From Dehalococcoidales bacterium (lineage in GTDB: Bacteria; Chloroflexota; Dehalococcoidia; Dehalococcoidales; RBG-16-60-22): a stretch of DNA of 5,642 nucleotides. The DNA lies in assembly GCA_026416775.1 (NCBI GenBank), contig JAOAEN010000095.1, positions 1 through 5,642 of the forward strand. Reading direction: 5' to 3'. The translations under genes were made by a program, and so were the position numbers. The notes under the pieces were generated by a model. It had not been told where the DNA came from, ran no database searches, and saw only the letters and a list, made by a program, of their open reading frames with translations. Positions 1-5,642 of the stretch are shown here, piece by piece (the stretch's first letter is position 1; the number at the start of each line of letters is the position of its first letter).

Positions 1-2
1 TT

Positions 3-485
3 ACCTGGCGGCAGAAGATGGTTGCCACGGCGGAGAAACAGGGGCTACCCCGGGTGGTTGAAGTCACGGGGAAAATGAGCCGGAGGTGGGGTGAGGGCAC
101 CTGCGTTATCCCTTCGCCGGTAGAAGTGGACGGGGTGATGGGAGCGGTACCGGCCGGCAGGCTCATTACCATAAACCAAATACGGGCATACATGGCAGAT
201 AAGTATCACGCCAGCTTCGGATGCCCGATTACCACCGGCATTTTTGTGGTTATGGCAGCCCGTGCTGCCGATGAGGCGGCGAAAGAGGGTAGGGCAGACA
301 TCCCCCCTTACTGGCGGGTGCTTAGAAGCAATGGTGAACTTAACGAGAAATACCCCGGCGGGCTGGAAGCACAGGCAACAAGGCTGCAGGCCGAAGGTCA
401 TGAAATTGAGCGGGATAAGGCGGGAAAGCCGAAAAGGGTGAAGGGGTGGGAAGCGAAACTGGTCTCTTTGGGGGATTTGCCATGA
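3..485 (+). CDS. MGMT-family alkyltransferase-like protein, 5' partial, no catalytic cysteine
   Basis: The frame is open to the left edge and reads T-W-R-Q-K before the first Met at base 18. I think the true start lies outside the window and that Met is internal; 160 residues are visible. The segment around visible residues 53-92 ([17 protein letters not shown], then GCPITTGIF) resembles the winged-helix DNA-binding domain of O6-alkylguanine-DNA alkyltransferases. Residues 101-118 ([20 protein letters not shown]) match the active-site segment, but the Cys of the PCHRV motif is replaced by Tyr (PYWRV). The protein should therefore not transfer alkyl groups to itself. By analogy with alkyltransferase-like (ATL) proteins, which carry Trp there, it may bind alkylated or other bulky guanine lesions and hand them to nucleotide excision repair; this is inference. 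The stop overlaps the leuD start (ATGA), which implies co-transcription and translational coupling with leucine genes. The family call is fairly secure and the role is not. Confidence 0.8.
   Translation, partial: TWRQKMVATAEKQGLPRVVEVTGKMSRRWGEGTCVIPSPVEVDGVMGAVPAGRLITINQIRAYMADKYHASFGCPITTGIFVVMAARAADEAAKEGRADIPPYWRVLRSNGELNEKYPGGLEAQATRLQAEGHEIERDKAGKPKRVKGWEAKLVSLGDLP
470..474 (+). promoter_or_regulatory. Ribosome binding site of leuD
   Basis: A GGGGG run lies seven bases before the ATG at 482, inside the end of the preceding gene. It supports 482 as the leuD start over an in-frame upstream start at 446, which would add 12 residues unlike any LeuD N-terminus. Confidence 0.6.
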
Positions 486-985
486 AGCTCAAAGGTAAGG
501 TTTTCAAATACGGTGCCGATGTCAATACCGATGTGATCATCCCGGCACGCTACCTCAATGTGTCGGAGCCATCACACCTTGCCCGGCACTGCATGGAAGA
601 TATTGACCCCGATTTCGTGAAGAAGGTATCTCCCGGTGATATCATCATGGCGACGACGAACTTCGGCTGCGGTTCATCACGCGAGCACGCCCCGCTTGCC
701 ATCAAGGCCTGTGGGGTGTCCTGCGTCGTTGCGGCAAGCTTTGCCCGCATTTTCTTCCGCAATGCCATCAACATCGGGCTGCCCGTGTTAGAATGCCCGG
801 AGGCGGTGGCACATACTGCAAGCGGTGATGAACTTGAGGTTGACCTGACGACGGGGCAGATCAAGAATCTCACGAAGAACATGGCTTTTAATGCCAAGCC
901 CTATCCGGAGTTCATGGCGGAACTGATCCGCGCCGGCGGACTCATTGAGTACACCCGGAGACGGCTGGCTTCACAGAAAGCTTGA
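482..985 (+). CDS. leuD: 3-isopropylmalate dehydratase small subunit
   Basis: Small swivel-domain subunit of isopropylmalate isomerase. With the [4Fe-4S] subunit LeuC it interconverts 2- and 3-isopropylmalate in leucine synthesis. In organisms with citramalate synthase, the same enzyme also isomerises citramalate to 3-methylmalate. The 167-residue product has the expected length of the compact LeuD/HacB type. The N-terminus ([20 protein letters not shown], residues 7-26) contains the loop that contacts substrate. The hallmark [12 protein letters not shown] motif is at residues 60-71, followed by [14 protein letters not shown] at 88-101, also typical. The start at 482 is chosen because homologs begin with a short basic stretch before the VFKYG-like segment and a G-rich ribosome binding site precedes it. 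The start overlaps the previous stop by four bases, and leuB follows after 18 bases. LeuC is not in the window and may lie upstream. Nothing appears broken. Confidence 0.96.
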   Translation: MKLKGKVFKYGADVNTDVIIPARYLNVSEPSHLARHCMEDIDPDFVKKVSPGDIIMATTNFGCGSSREHAPLAIKACGVSCVVAASFARIFFRNAINIGLPVLECPEAVAHTASGDELEVDLTTGQIKNLTKNMAFNAKPYPEFMAELIRAGGLIEYTRRRLASQKA

Positions 986-992
986 CATAAAT

Positions 993-997
993 GGAGG
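993..997 (+). promoter_or_regulatory. Ribosome binding site of leuB
   Basis: A perfect GGAGG sits six bases before a GTG codon at 1004, in the 18-base gap after leuD. It supports GTG initiation at this position. Confidence 0.75.
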
Positions 998-1003
998 TCT
1001 TAG

Positions 1004-2098
1004 GTGAAACTCAATCTCGTCGTTTTACCCGGTGATGGGGTGGGGCCTGAGGTGGTGGCAGAGGCGGTAAAAGTGCTTGAGGCGGTCGGCAGGAAATACG
1101 GACACAGCTTCAACTTTGACCATCGTCTGGTTGGCGGTGCCGCCATTGATGCCGAGGGTGTCGCGGTCTCGGAAGAGACGCTTGAGCGCTGCAAGAAGGC
1201 GGATGCGGTGCTGCTGGGGGCGGTGGGTGGTCCCAAGTGGGATGACCCGCTGGCCAAAGTCCGCCCTGAAGACGGGCTGCTTGCGCTGCGCAAGCACCTC
1301 GGGCTTTTCGCCAACCTGCGCCCGGTGCATGTCTATCCGGCACTGGTGGATGCCACAAATCTCAAGCCCGAGGTGGTGCGTGATGTGGACTTTATCTTCG
1401 TCCGCGAGCTTACCGGCGGGCTTTACTTCGGTAAACCGAAGAAGCGCTGGCAGACAAAGCAGGGCCGCAGGGCAGTGGATTCCATGTTCTACACGGAGCA
1501 GGAGATTGCACGCATCGTGAGGGTGGGCTTTGAGCTTGCCCGCAGGCGCAAGAAGCAGCTCATCTCGGTGGATAAGGCCAACGTGCTTGAGTCCTCGCGC
1601 CTCTGGAGACAGGTGGCAATGGAGGTTGCCCGTGACTACCCCGATGTTACCCTGGAACACATGCTGGTGGATGCCTGTGCCATGCGCATTATCCAGAACC
1701 CGAAGTACCTTGATGTGCTGGTTACGGAAAACACCTTCGGGGATATCCTCACCGACGAAGCATCAATGATTGCCGGCTCCATGGGGATGCTGCCTTCGGC
1801 AAGTCTTGCCGGTGTCCCCGAGCAGGGTAGGAGGATATTCGGGCTTTATGAGCCGATCCACGGTAGCGCCCCGCGCCGTGCCGGCCTCAACATGGCCAAT
1901 CCCATCGCCACGATCCTGAGTGCTGCCATGATGCTGCGCTATTCCTTTTCTCTGGAAAAAGAAGCCCGGGCCGTGGAAAAAGCGGTGGAAGACGTCCTCA
2001 ACGAAGGCTACCGCACCTATGATATAATGAGCGAGGGTAAGACCAAGGTGGGCACAAAAGAAATGGGGGACCTTATTGCCCGTAAGGCTGGAGGTTAA
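1004..2098 (+). CDS. leuB: 3-isopropylmalate dehydrogenase with atypical cofactor-pocket residues
   Basis: Cytosolic beta-decarboxylating dehydrogenase that converts 3-isopropylmalate to 2-oxoisocaproate (leucine). It probably also acts on 3-methylmalate, giving 2-oxobutyrate for isoleucine. The product is 364 residues, full length for the family, and starts at GTG. Visible motifs are LGAVGGPKWD (71-80), substrate-binding Arg at 96, 106 and 134, catalytic Tyr141 in GGLYFGK, catalytic Lys191 in VDKANV, and metal-ligand Asp at 223, 247 and 251. The oddity is in the nucleotide pocket. Where NAD-dependent LeuB has HGSAPDIAG, this protein has HGSAPRRAG (Arg291-Arg292). The position equal to E. coli LeuB Gly337 is Tyr339 (GYRTYD), and the position equal to Asp236 is Asn232. 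All three lose the NAD-type residue, and the first and third are basic or aromatic as in NADP-dependent isocitrate dehydrogenase. Isocitrate or homoisocitrate dehydrogenase is a less likely alternative, given the leuD and cimA neighbours. Confidence 0.95.
   Translation: MKLNLVVLPGDGVGPEVVAEAVKVLEAVGRKYGHSFNFDHRLVGGAAIDAEGVAVSEETLERCKKADAVLLGAVGGPKWDDPLAKVRPEDGLLALRKHLGLFANLRPVHVYPALVDATNLKPEVVRDVDFIFVRELTGGLYFGKPKKRWQTKQGRRAVDSMFYTEQEIARIVRVGFELARRRKKQLISVDKANVLESSRLWRQVAMEVARDYPDVTLEHMLVDACAMRIIQNPKYLDVLVTENTFGDILTDEASMIAGSMGMLPSASLAGVPEQGRRIFGLYEPIHGSAPRRAGLNMANPIATILSAAMMLRYSFSLEKEARAVEKAVEDVLNEGYRTYDIMSEGKTKVGTKEMGDLIARKAGG
2090..2094 (+). promoter_or_regulatory. Probable ribosome binding site of cimA
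   Basis: GGAGG lies within the last two sense codons of leuB (Gly-Gly) and ten bases before the GTG at 2105. The spacing is slightly long. It is the only good Shine-Dalgarno match near the start and fits translational coupling to leuB. Confidence 0.5.
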
Positions 2099-2104
2099 GC
2101 GTCG

Positions 2105-3688
2105 GTGAAGGTTGAGCTTTACGATACCACGCTCCGTGATGGTGCTCAGGGCGAGGGAATATCCTTTTCCGTCGTTGATAAGATCCAGGTTGCCCGGAAG
2201 CTGGATGAGCTTGGCATCCACTATATTGAAGGTGGCTGGCCGGGAGCCAATCCCAAGGACTCGGAGTTCTACGAGAGGTTGAAGACTCTCAGCCTCAAAC
2301 ACGCCCGGATCGTTGTCTTCGGGAGCACCCGGCGTGCCTCACTCAGGGCCGAAGACGACGGAAACCTCGCCATGCTGGTGAAATCCGGTGCACGGATTGC
2401 CACCATCGTGGGGAAAAGCTCGGAGCTCCAGGTGAAATACGTGCTCAAGACGACGCTTGAGGAAAACCTGAAAATGATTGCCGATTCCATCCGTTTCCTC
2501 AGGAAGCACGGGCTTACGGTCTTCCTCGATGCTGAGCATTTCTTTGACGGCTACCGTTATAACCCGCAGTATTCCCTCAGGACGCTTGAGGCGGCAGCGG
2601 ATGCCGGGGCGGCTTGTCTCGTGCTCTGTGATACCAACGGCGGCTCGCTCCCCGATCAGGTGGCAGATGCGGTGCGGGCGGTGGCGGAAGCAACGAATAT
2701 TCCCATCGGGATCCACTGCCATAACGATGGTGGGCTTGCCGTGGCCAACAGCCTTGCCGCGGTGAAAGCCGGGGCAACCCACGTTCAGGGCACCATTAAC
2801 GGTTACGGGGAACGCTGTGGCAATGCCAACCTCTGCACCATCATCCCCACGCTGAAGCTGAAGATGGGGGTCGACTGCATCAGCGATGAGCAGTTGAAGC
2901 TTCTTACCGAGGTCTCCCGCTACGTGAGCGAGCTTGCCAATATGGTGCCCGACCCGTTTTCCCCCTATGTGGGCGCCAGCGCCTTTACCCATAAGGCAGG
3001 ATACCACATGGACGGCATCGCCAAGTGGCCGGATGCCTACCAGCACGTTGACCCGGCAAAGGTCGGCAACCGTGCCAGGACAGTTGTTTCCGACCAGGCA
3101 GGCAAGCGCAATGTCATTGCCAAAGCGAAGGAACTGGGGATAGACCTTCCCGCCTCCGAAAAAGAGGTGAAGTCGCTTCTTGACCGCGTCAAGCATCTTG
3201 AAAGCCGCGGCTTCCAGTATGATAATGCCGAGGCCTCCTTTGAGCTCCTTCTCCACCGGGCAAAGCCAGGCTACAAGCCACCTTTTGAGCTGGTGGACTT
3301 CATGGTGGTGGTGGAGTCAAAACGCCGCCCGTCAACGCGCCACAGCTCGAGTGAGATGATCTCCGAGGCGGTGGTCAAGGTGAAGGTGGGCGATGAGGTC
3401 ATCCATACGTCTGCCGAAGGGGATGGCCCGGCCAATGCCCTTGACCTCGCCCTGAGGAAGGCGCTCCAGCAATTCTACCCCGGTCTGAAGCAGGTGAGGC
3501 TTCTGGACTACAAGGTACGCATCCTTGAGGAAAGCACCGGGACGGCTTCCCAGGTGCGCGTGCTCATCACCTCCACCGATGGCGTCAGCGAGTGGCGCAC
3601 CGTCGGGGCTTCCACCAACATCATTGAGGCAAGCTGGATGGCACTCGCCGACGGGCTGGAGTGGTGGCTCCTCAAGCATAACACATAG
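2105..3688 (+). CDS. cimA: (R)-citramalate synthase
   Basis: Condenses pyruvate with acetyl-CoA to (R)-citramalate, the first step of the threonine-independent route to 2-oxobutyrate and isoleucine. The 527-residue length is typical of the long CimA type. An HMGL-like TIM barrel spans roughly residues 1-275. It carries DTTLRDGAQGEGISFS (7-22, metal ligand Asp12, catalytic Arg11), the GGWPGANPKD segment (43-52) characteristic of this subfamily rather than LeuA, the metal-binding HCHND (204-208), and NGYGERCGNAN (232-242, ligand Asn240). A linker follows, then a C-terminal LeuA-type regulatory domain at about 395-525, where branched-chain amino acids usually bind and inhibit. Feedback by isoleucine is expected from the family and is not visible here. 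GTG start, six bases after the leuB stop. 2-isopropylmalate synthase and homocitrate synthase are less likely because of the EGGWPG signature. It is the last gene of the operon. Confidence 0.93.
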   Translation: MKVELYDTTLRDGAQGEGISFSVVDKIQVARKLDELGIHYIEGGWPGANPKDSEFYERLKTLSLKHARIVVFGSTRRASLRAEDDGNLAMLVKSGARIATIVGKSSELQVKYVLKTTLEENLKMIADSIRFLRKHGLTVFLDAEHFFDGYRYNPQYSLRTLEAAADAGAACLVLCDTNGGSLPDQVADAVRAVAEATNIPIGIHCHNDGGLAVANSLAAVKAGATHVQGTINGYGERCGNANLCTIIPTLKLKMGVDCISDEQLKLLTEVSRYVSELANMVPDPFSPYVGASAFTHKAGYHMDGIAKWPDAYQHVDPAKVGNRARTVVSDQAGKRNVIAKAKELGIDLPASEKEVKSLLDRVKHLESRGFQYDNAEASFELLLHRAKPGYKPPFELVDFMVVVESKRRPSTRHSSSEMISEAVVKVKVGDEVIHTSAEGDGPANALDLALRKALQQFYPGLKQVRLLDYKVRILEESTGTASQVRVLITSTDGVSEWRTVGASTNIIEASWMALADGLEWWLLKHNT

Positions 3689-3690
3689 TC

Positions 3691-3749
3691 CTTTCAGGTA
3701 AGAAAGAACCCCCAGGACTTCTGTTTGTTATTGGGCTGCTTTTCTTTCT
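3691..3749 (+). other. Inverted repeat with alternative pairings after cimA; possible weak terminator
   Basis: AGAAAGAA at 3701-3708 is perfectly complementary to TTCTTTCT at 3742-3749, enclosing 33 bases. The core GAAAG (3702-3706) can instead pair with CTTTC at 3691-3695 across a six-base loop. The distal arm is T-rich. It lies where the operon should end, but the stems are short and AT-rich, so termination here is only a possibility. Confidence 0.25.
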
Positions 3750-3793
3750 AAATCTGTAAGTCTTGCGGTAGCGCCATTAGGTATTGTTTGTAT

Positions 3794-3799
3794 TATAAT
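3794..3799 (+). promoter_or_regulatory. Candidate -10 element for the downstream two-gene unit
   Basis: A perfect TATAAT lies in a locally AT-rich stretch, about 40 bases before the ATG at 3840. No convincing -35 is present at 16-18 bases: TTGCGG at 3763-3768 is 25 bases away and TTAGGT at 3777-3782 only 11. A TG at 3789-3790 is one base too far for a classic extended -10. The position, in the only sizeable spacer before an apparent new unit, makes a promoter plausible. Confidence 0.45.
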
Positions 3800-3828
3800 A
3801 TGAAGTAGCGAAAATTGTGTTTTGACCC

Positions 3829-3834
3829 GGGGGG
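3829..3834 (+). promoter_or_regulatory. Ribosome binding site deciding the start at 3840
   Basis: A run of six G lies five bases before the ATG at 3840. It favours that ATG over an in-frame TTG at 3822, which would place this G run inside the coding region and has no purine-rich site of its own. Confidence 0.6.
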
Positions 3835-3839
3835 TTACT

Positions 3840-4433
3840 ATGGCGGAGATCAAGAGTGCGGCAGAGATTGCCATGGAAAAGCTGAAGGAGATCGGTGAGC
3901 CTACCGAGGAAGAGCGCCTCAAGTGGAAATACGGCCCTGAGGGCGAAAGGCTTGCCGCCCTTTATCTCAGGGAGGACGTCAATCTGCTTAACGAGCTCAA
4001 GAAATATGATGAGAAGGCAAGAAAGGTGGTGCTCAGCGGTCTTGCCGATATCCTGCTGAGGAATATCACCCTGCCACGTAACGAGGCAGCCCGCCGCACC
4101 AACAGGAAGGCGATGGATGGCATTAAGGCAATCAAGACGGACAAGGTTGCCGTGGAGAACGTGTTCAGCCGGATGCGCCGGGTGCTGGATCATTACGTTC
4201 AGGAGGGTGCCAAGCAGAAAAAGCAGGCCTACGAGTCCCTGAAGGCAGATTTTGAGCAGAGAATCCAGGAGGCCATCCGCCAGAGGACAGGGGTGAGTAA
4301 TGCCCGGGTGAACATTGATGTGGAGAAGCAGCCCCAGTTCCTTGAGGAATGGCAGAGGCTGGAAGCACAGATTGAGAACCAGTATGCACAGTTGCTTGAA
4401 GAGTACAAGCAGGAGCTGGCCCTGATCAACTGA
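3840..4433 (+). CDS. Conserved-type protein of unknown function, highly charged and helical
   Basis: I cannot name a function. The 197-residue product is rich in Glu, Lys, Arg, Gln and Ala, with almost no Cys (none seen) and no signal peptide or membrane segment, so it is probably cytosolic. It reads as nearly all helix: residues 1-19, 22-75, 83-150 and 163-194. The last stretch has a Glu/Gln/Leu pattern suggesting a coiled coil, separated from the rest by a short break (GVSNARVNIDVEKQP, 151-165). It broadly resembles conserved hypothetical proteins I associate with Dehalococcoidia, from memory only. The ATG at 3840 is preferred over TTG at 3822 because of the G-rich ribosome binding site between them. 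The next gene begins two bases after the stop, so the two are almost certainly co-translated and may form a complex. The weak upstream terminator and TATAAT suggest transcription separate from the leucine operon. Confidence 0.8.
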   Translation: MAEIKSAAEIAMEKLKEIGEPTEEERLKWKYGPEGERLAALYLREDVNLLNELKKYDEKARKVVLSGLADILLRNITLPRNEAARRTNRKAMDGIKAIKTDKVAVENVFSRMRRVLDHYVQEGAKQKKQAYESLKADFEQRIQEAIRQRTGVSNARVNIDVEKQPQFLEEWQRLEAQIENQYAQLLEEYKQELALIN

Positions 4434-4435
4434 AG

Positions 4436-5155
4436 ATGACACCGATGGAGCCGGAGAACGAGAAAATTGAGTATGCTGCTCTTCATACCCAGGTGCTGAG
4501 GTATCCCCGGCAGCATCTGGCGACCTTCGGTGTGACCAATATCTATTATTACCTCGTGACCAGACCGCTTTATTCCGAAATTGCTCCCACCGCGGAGGAG
4601 ACCGTAATCCGTGAGGGCAGGGTAATCGCGGAAAGACCCAGAATTGTTACCCCGTACTACCTCACCCGCCTTGACGGGTTCAGCCCGGATGCCCGCCGGT
4701 ACTTTGAGACACTTCTCAGGACGCGTGGCCCCGATGAGCCGGCGCTGTTTTATTCCTACCGGAATGAGCCGAAGGGGCTCAGCATCGTTGCCGAGAACTG
4801 GATGACCGTGGTTGACCGCCTGAGTGCGGATATTGACCGCAAGGGGGATCCTCTTGTTTCCATCATCAAGGGTGAGGACGCCTTCTGGGATGTTTCCCTG
4901 CTCAAGTTCATCTATGAGATCACCGCCCGCTCCGTACCGAGCAACGTTGCCCAGCTCGGTGCGCGGGGATGGCTCGGCATGAGTCACGGTGGCGTCCCCG
5001 TCGGAGCAAGGGTGATGATTGAGGAGATGTTCGAGCAGCTTGCCCGCGGCGAGATAAGCGCTGCCGACCTTGAGCAGGAACTCAACCGGTGGGGCATCTT
5101 TGAAGAATATCAGGACAGATTTTTTGCCGTAATCAGGGGCAGAAGACATACCTAG
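4436..5155 (+). CDS. Conserved-type protein of unknown function, partner of the preceding gene
   Basis: No function recognised. The 239-residue product is soluble-looking, without a signal peptide or membrane helices. The N-terminal third (about 15-80) looks beta-rich and includes the aromatic segment FGVTNIYYYLVTRPLY (31-46), then ETVIREGRVIAERPRIVTPYYL (55-76 region). The middle has DPLVSIIKGEDAFWDVSLLKF (138-158 region). The end (190-234) is helical and acidic, with a pattern like a small helical bundle (EEMFEQLARGEISAADLEQEL). There is no recognisable nucleotide-binding, protease or nuclease motif. The ATG at 4436 is two bases after the previous stop; ATG at 4445 is an alternative start three codons in, with GAAGATG before it, and neither has a strong Shine-Dalgarno. 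A strong terminator 31 bases after the stop ends the unit. The DUF-like architecture and tight pairing suggest an obligate partner of the upstream helical protein. Confidence 0.8.
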   Translation: MTPMEPENEKIEYAALHTQVLRYPRQHLATFGVTNIYYYLVTRPLYSEIAPTAEETVIREGRVIAERPRIVTPYYLTRLDGFSPDARRYFETLLRTRGPDEPALFYSYRNEPKGLSIVAENWMTVVDRLSADIDRKGDPLVSIIKGEDAFWDVSLLKFIYEITARSVPSNVAQLGARGWLGMSHGGVPVGARVMIEEMFEQLARGEISAADLEQELNRWGIFEEYQDRFFAVIRGRRHT

Positions 5156-5186
5156 TTTTTGAAGGGGCAGAAATGGACGGTACGGG

Positions 5187-5221
5187 AACGGATCGGAGCC
5201 ACGGCTTTGGTTCGTTTTTTT
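5187..5221 (+). terminator. Rho-independent terminator
   Basis: The arm 5187-5199 pairs with 5204-5216 over 13 consecutive RNA base pairs, four of them G-U, around the four-base loop CACG. Seven T (5215-5221) begin in the last two pairs of the stem. It lies 31 bases after the stop of the preceding gene and 25 bases before the next start, so it closes the two-gene unit. Confidence 0.85.
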
Positions 5222-5234
5222 GTTTATCGGGCTA

Positions 5235-5239
5235 AAGGA
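5235..5239 (+). promoter_or_regulatory. Ribosome binding site of the thymidylate-synthase-like gene
   Basis: AAGGA (part of AAAGGAAGG) lies seven bases before the GTG at 5247 and supports that start. Confidence 0.7.
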
Positions 5240-5246
5240 AGGCAGC

Positions 5247-5642
5247 GTGAAGATATCGCTCATCACGGCAAGAGACCTCTCCGAGGCATGGTTTCTGTGT
5301 CTGAAGCGGACCCTTGATGAAGGTTACGAGTACCGCATCGACCGTGGTAGCTATGCCGGACAGCGGCGTAAAGAGCTTGACCTTATCATCGTGCAGGTGC
5401 AGTACCCCGGCACAAGACCGCTTATCCCGACCGTGCCCCAGGGTGTGCCGCCGCCGAGTACCATGGAATATGTGGAAAGCTATTTGCCTTACCTGATGAC
5501 TTCACATAAGAGGGAAGGGGAGCAGTACACCTACGGGCAGTATCTGGAAAAACAGATCGCCGAGGTTATCCGGATGTACCGTGAGGGAGGGCACAACACC
5601 AATCAGGCTTTCATGGCGGTGGGGAATGAGTTTTCAAATTAT
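5247..5642 (+). CDS. Thymidylate synthase-like protein, 3' partial
   Basis: The frame starts at GTG with a good ribosome binding site and is open for 132 codons to the right edge. The N-terminus (ITARDLSEAWFLCLKRTLDEG, 6-26 region) resembles the opening helix of thymidylate synthase-fold proteins. QYTYGQYL (93-100), followed by EKQIAEVIRMYREGGHNTNQAFMAVG (101-126), matches the pattern YG-x-R/Y-L, then an IxxVI helix, then the strand bearing the phosphate-binding arginines in ThyA. Here that site reads N-T-N-Q instead of the S-R-R of bacterial ThyA, so dUMP phosphate binding may differ. This places it nearer the divergent methanogen-type synthases or the pyrimidine hydroxymethylases than E. 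coli ThyA. If a true synthase, it would methylate dUMP to dTMP. The catalytic Cys lies past the window and cannot be checked. It follows a terminator, so it probably has its own promoter, which I could not find. Confidence 0.7.
   Translation, partial: MKISLITARDLSEAWFLCLKRTLDEGYEYRIDRGSYAGQRRKELDLIIVQVQYPGTRPLIPTVPQGVPPPSTMEYVESYLPYLMTSHKREGEQYTYGQYLEKQIAEVIRMYREGGHNTNQAFMAVGNEFSNY

Noticed and set aside
446..481. Extended N-terminus for LeuD starting at 446
   Set aside because: The extra 12 residues are unlike LeuD N-termini, and a better ribosome binding site precedes the ATG at 482.
1025..1660. Minus-strand open frame within leuB
   Set aside because: leuB is intact with all catalytic motifs in the + frame; the antisense frame is a shadow.
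2339..3256. Open frame of 305 codons on the minus strand within cimA
   Set aside because: It lies wholly inside a clear, motif-complete cimA and its translation resembles no family.
3822..3839. TTG start adding six residues to the helical protein
   Set aside because: It would bury the G-run ribosome binding site inside the coding region; ATG at 3840 has correct spacing.
4229..5266. Long open frame of 345 codons on the minus strand across the two unknown genes
   Set aside because: It is antisense to two genes that have tight spacing and a matching terminator, it crosses that terminator, and its translation has no recognisable family pattern. High GC at third positions explains the open frame.
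5314..5496. Short open frame of 60 codons on the + strand near the right edge
   Set aside because: It is out of frame inside the thymidylate-synthase-like gene, whose start has a good ribosome binding site and whose motifs read through.
3689..5642. Anti-phage defence or mobile element
   Set aside because: No nuclease, toxin, transposase, integrase, repeat or attachment-site signal was seen, and base composition is not obviously different from the leucine operon.

Overview
The window holds seven protein-coding genes, all on the + strand. It looks like a bacterial chromosome of moderately high GC. The amino-acid biosynthesis order (leuD, leuB, cimA), the two conserved proteins of unknown function and the unusual thymidylate-synthase-like protein suggest a strict anaerobe, possibly of the Chloroflexota/Dehalococcoidia type. 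That placement is an inference from remembered resemblance and was not tested by any search.

Region 1 (1-3688) is the visible end of a branched-chain amino-acid operon. A 5'-truncated gene of the MGMT/alkyltransferase-like family overlaps leuD (isopropylmalate isomerase small subunit) by four bases. leuB (3-isopropylmalate dehydrogenase) follows after 18 bases, and cimA (citramalate synthase) after 6 more. CimA makes citramalate from pyruvate and acetyl-CoA. LeuCD and LeuB can then carry both the citramalate route to 2-oxobutyrate and isoleucine and the isopropylmalate route to leucine. leuC and leuA are not in the window and may lie upstream. The most striking detail is in LeuB: the Asp-Ile pair that normally gives NAD specificity is Arg-Arg, and a second cofactor-pocket position is Tyr as in NADP-dependent isocitrate dehydrogenase. 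This suggests an altered cofactor preference.

Region 2 (3689-3839) is an AT-richer spacer with a perfect TATAAT hexamer and a short inverted repeat. It probably separates two transcription units.

Region 3 (3840-5221) is a tight two-gene unit. It encodes a highly charged helical protein of 197 residues and a soluble protein of 239 residues, two bases apart, neither with a function I can name. A clear Rho-independent terminator closes it.

Region 4 (5247-5642) is the start of a gene cut by the right edge. It has a good ribosome binding site and a GTG start. Its product looks like a divergent thymidylate synthase; the catalytic cysteine would lie beyond the window.

No RNA genes, mobile elements, CRISPR arrays or direct repeats were seen.
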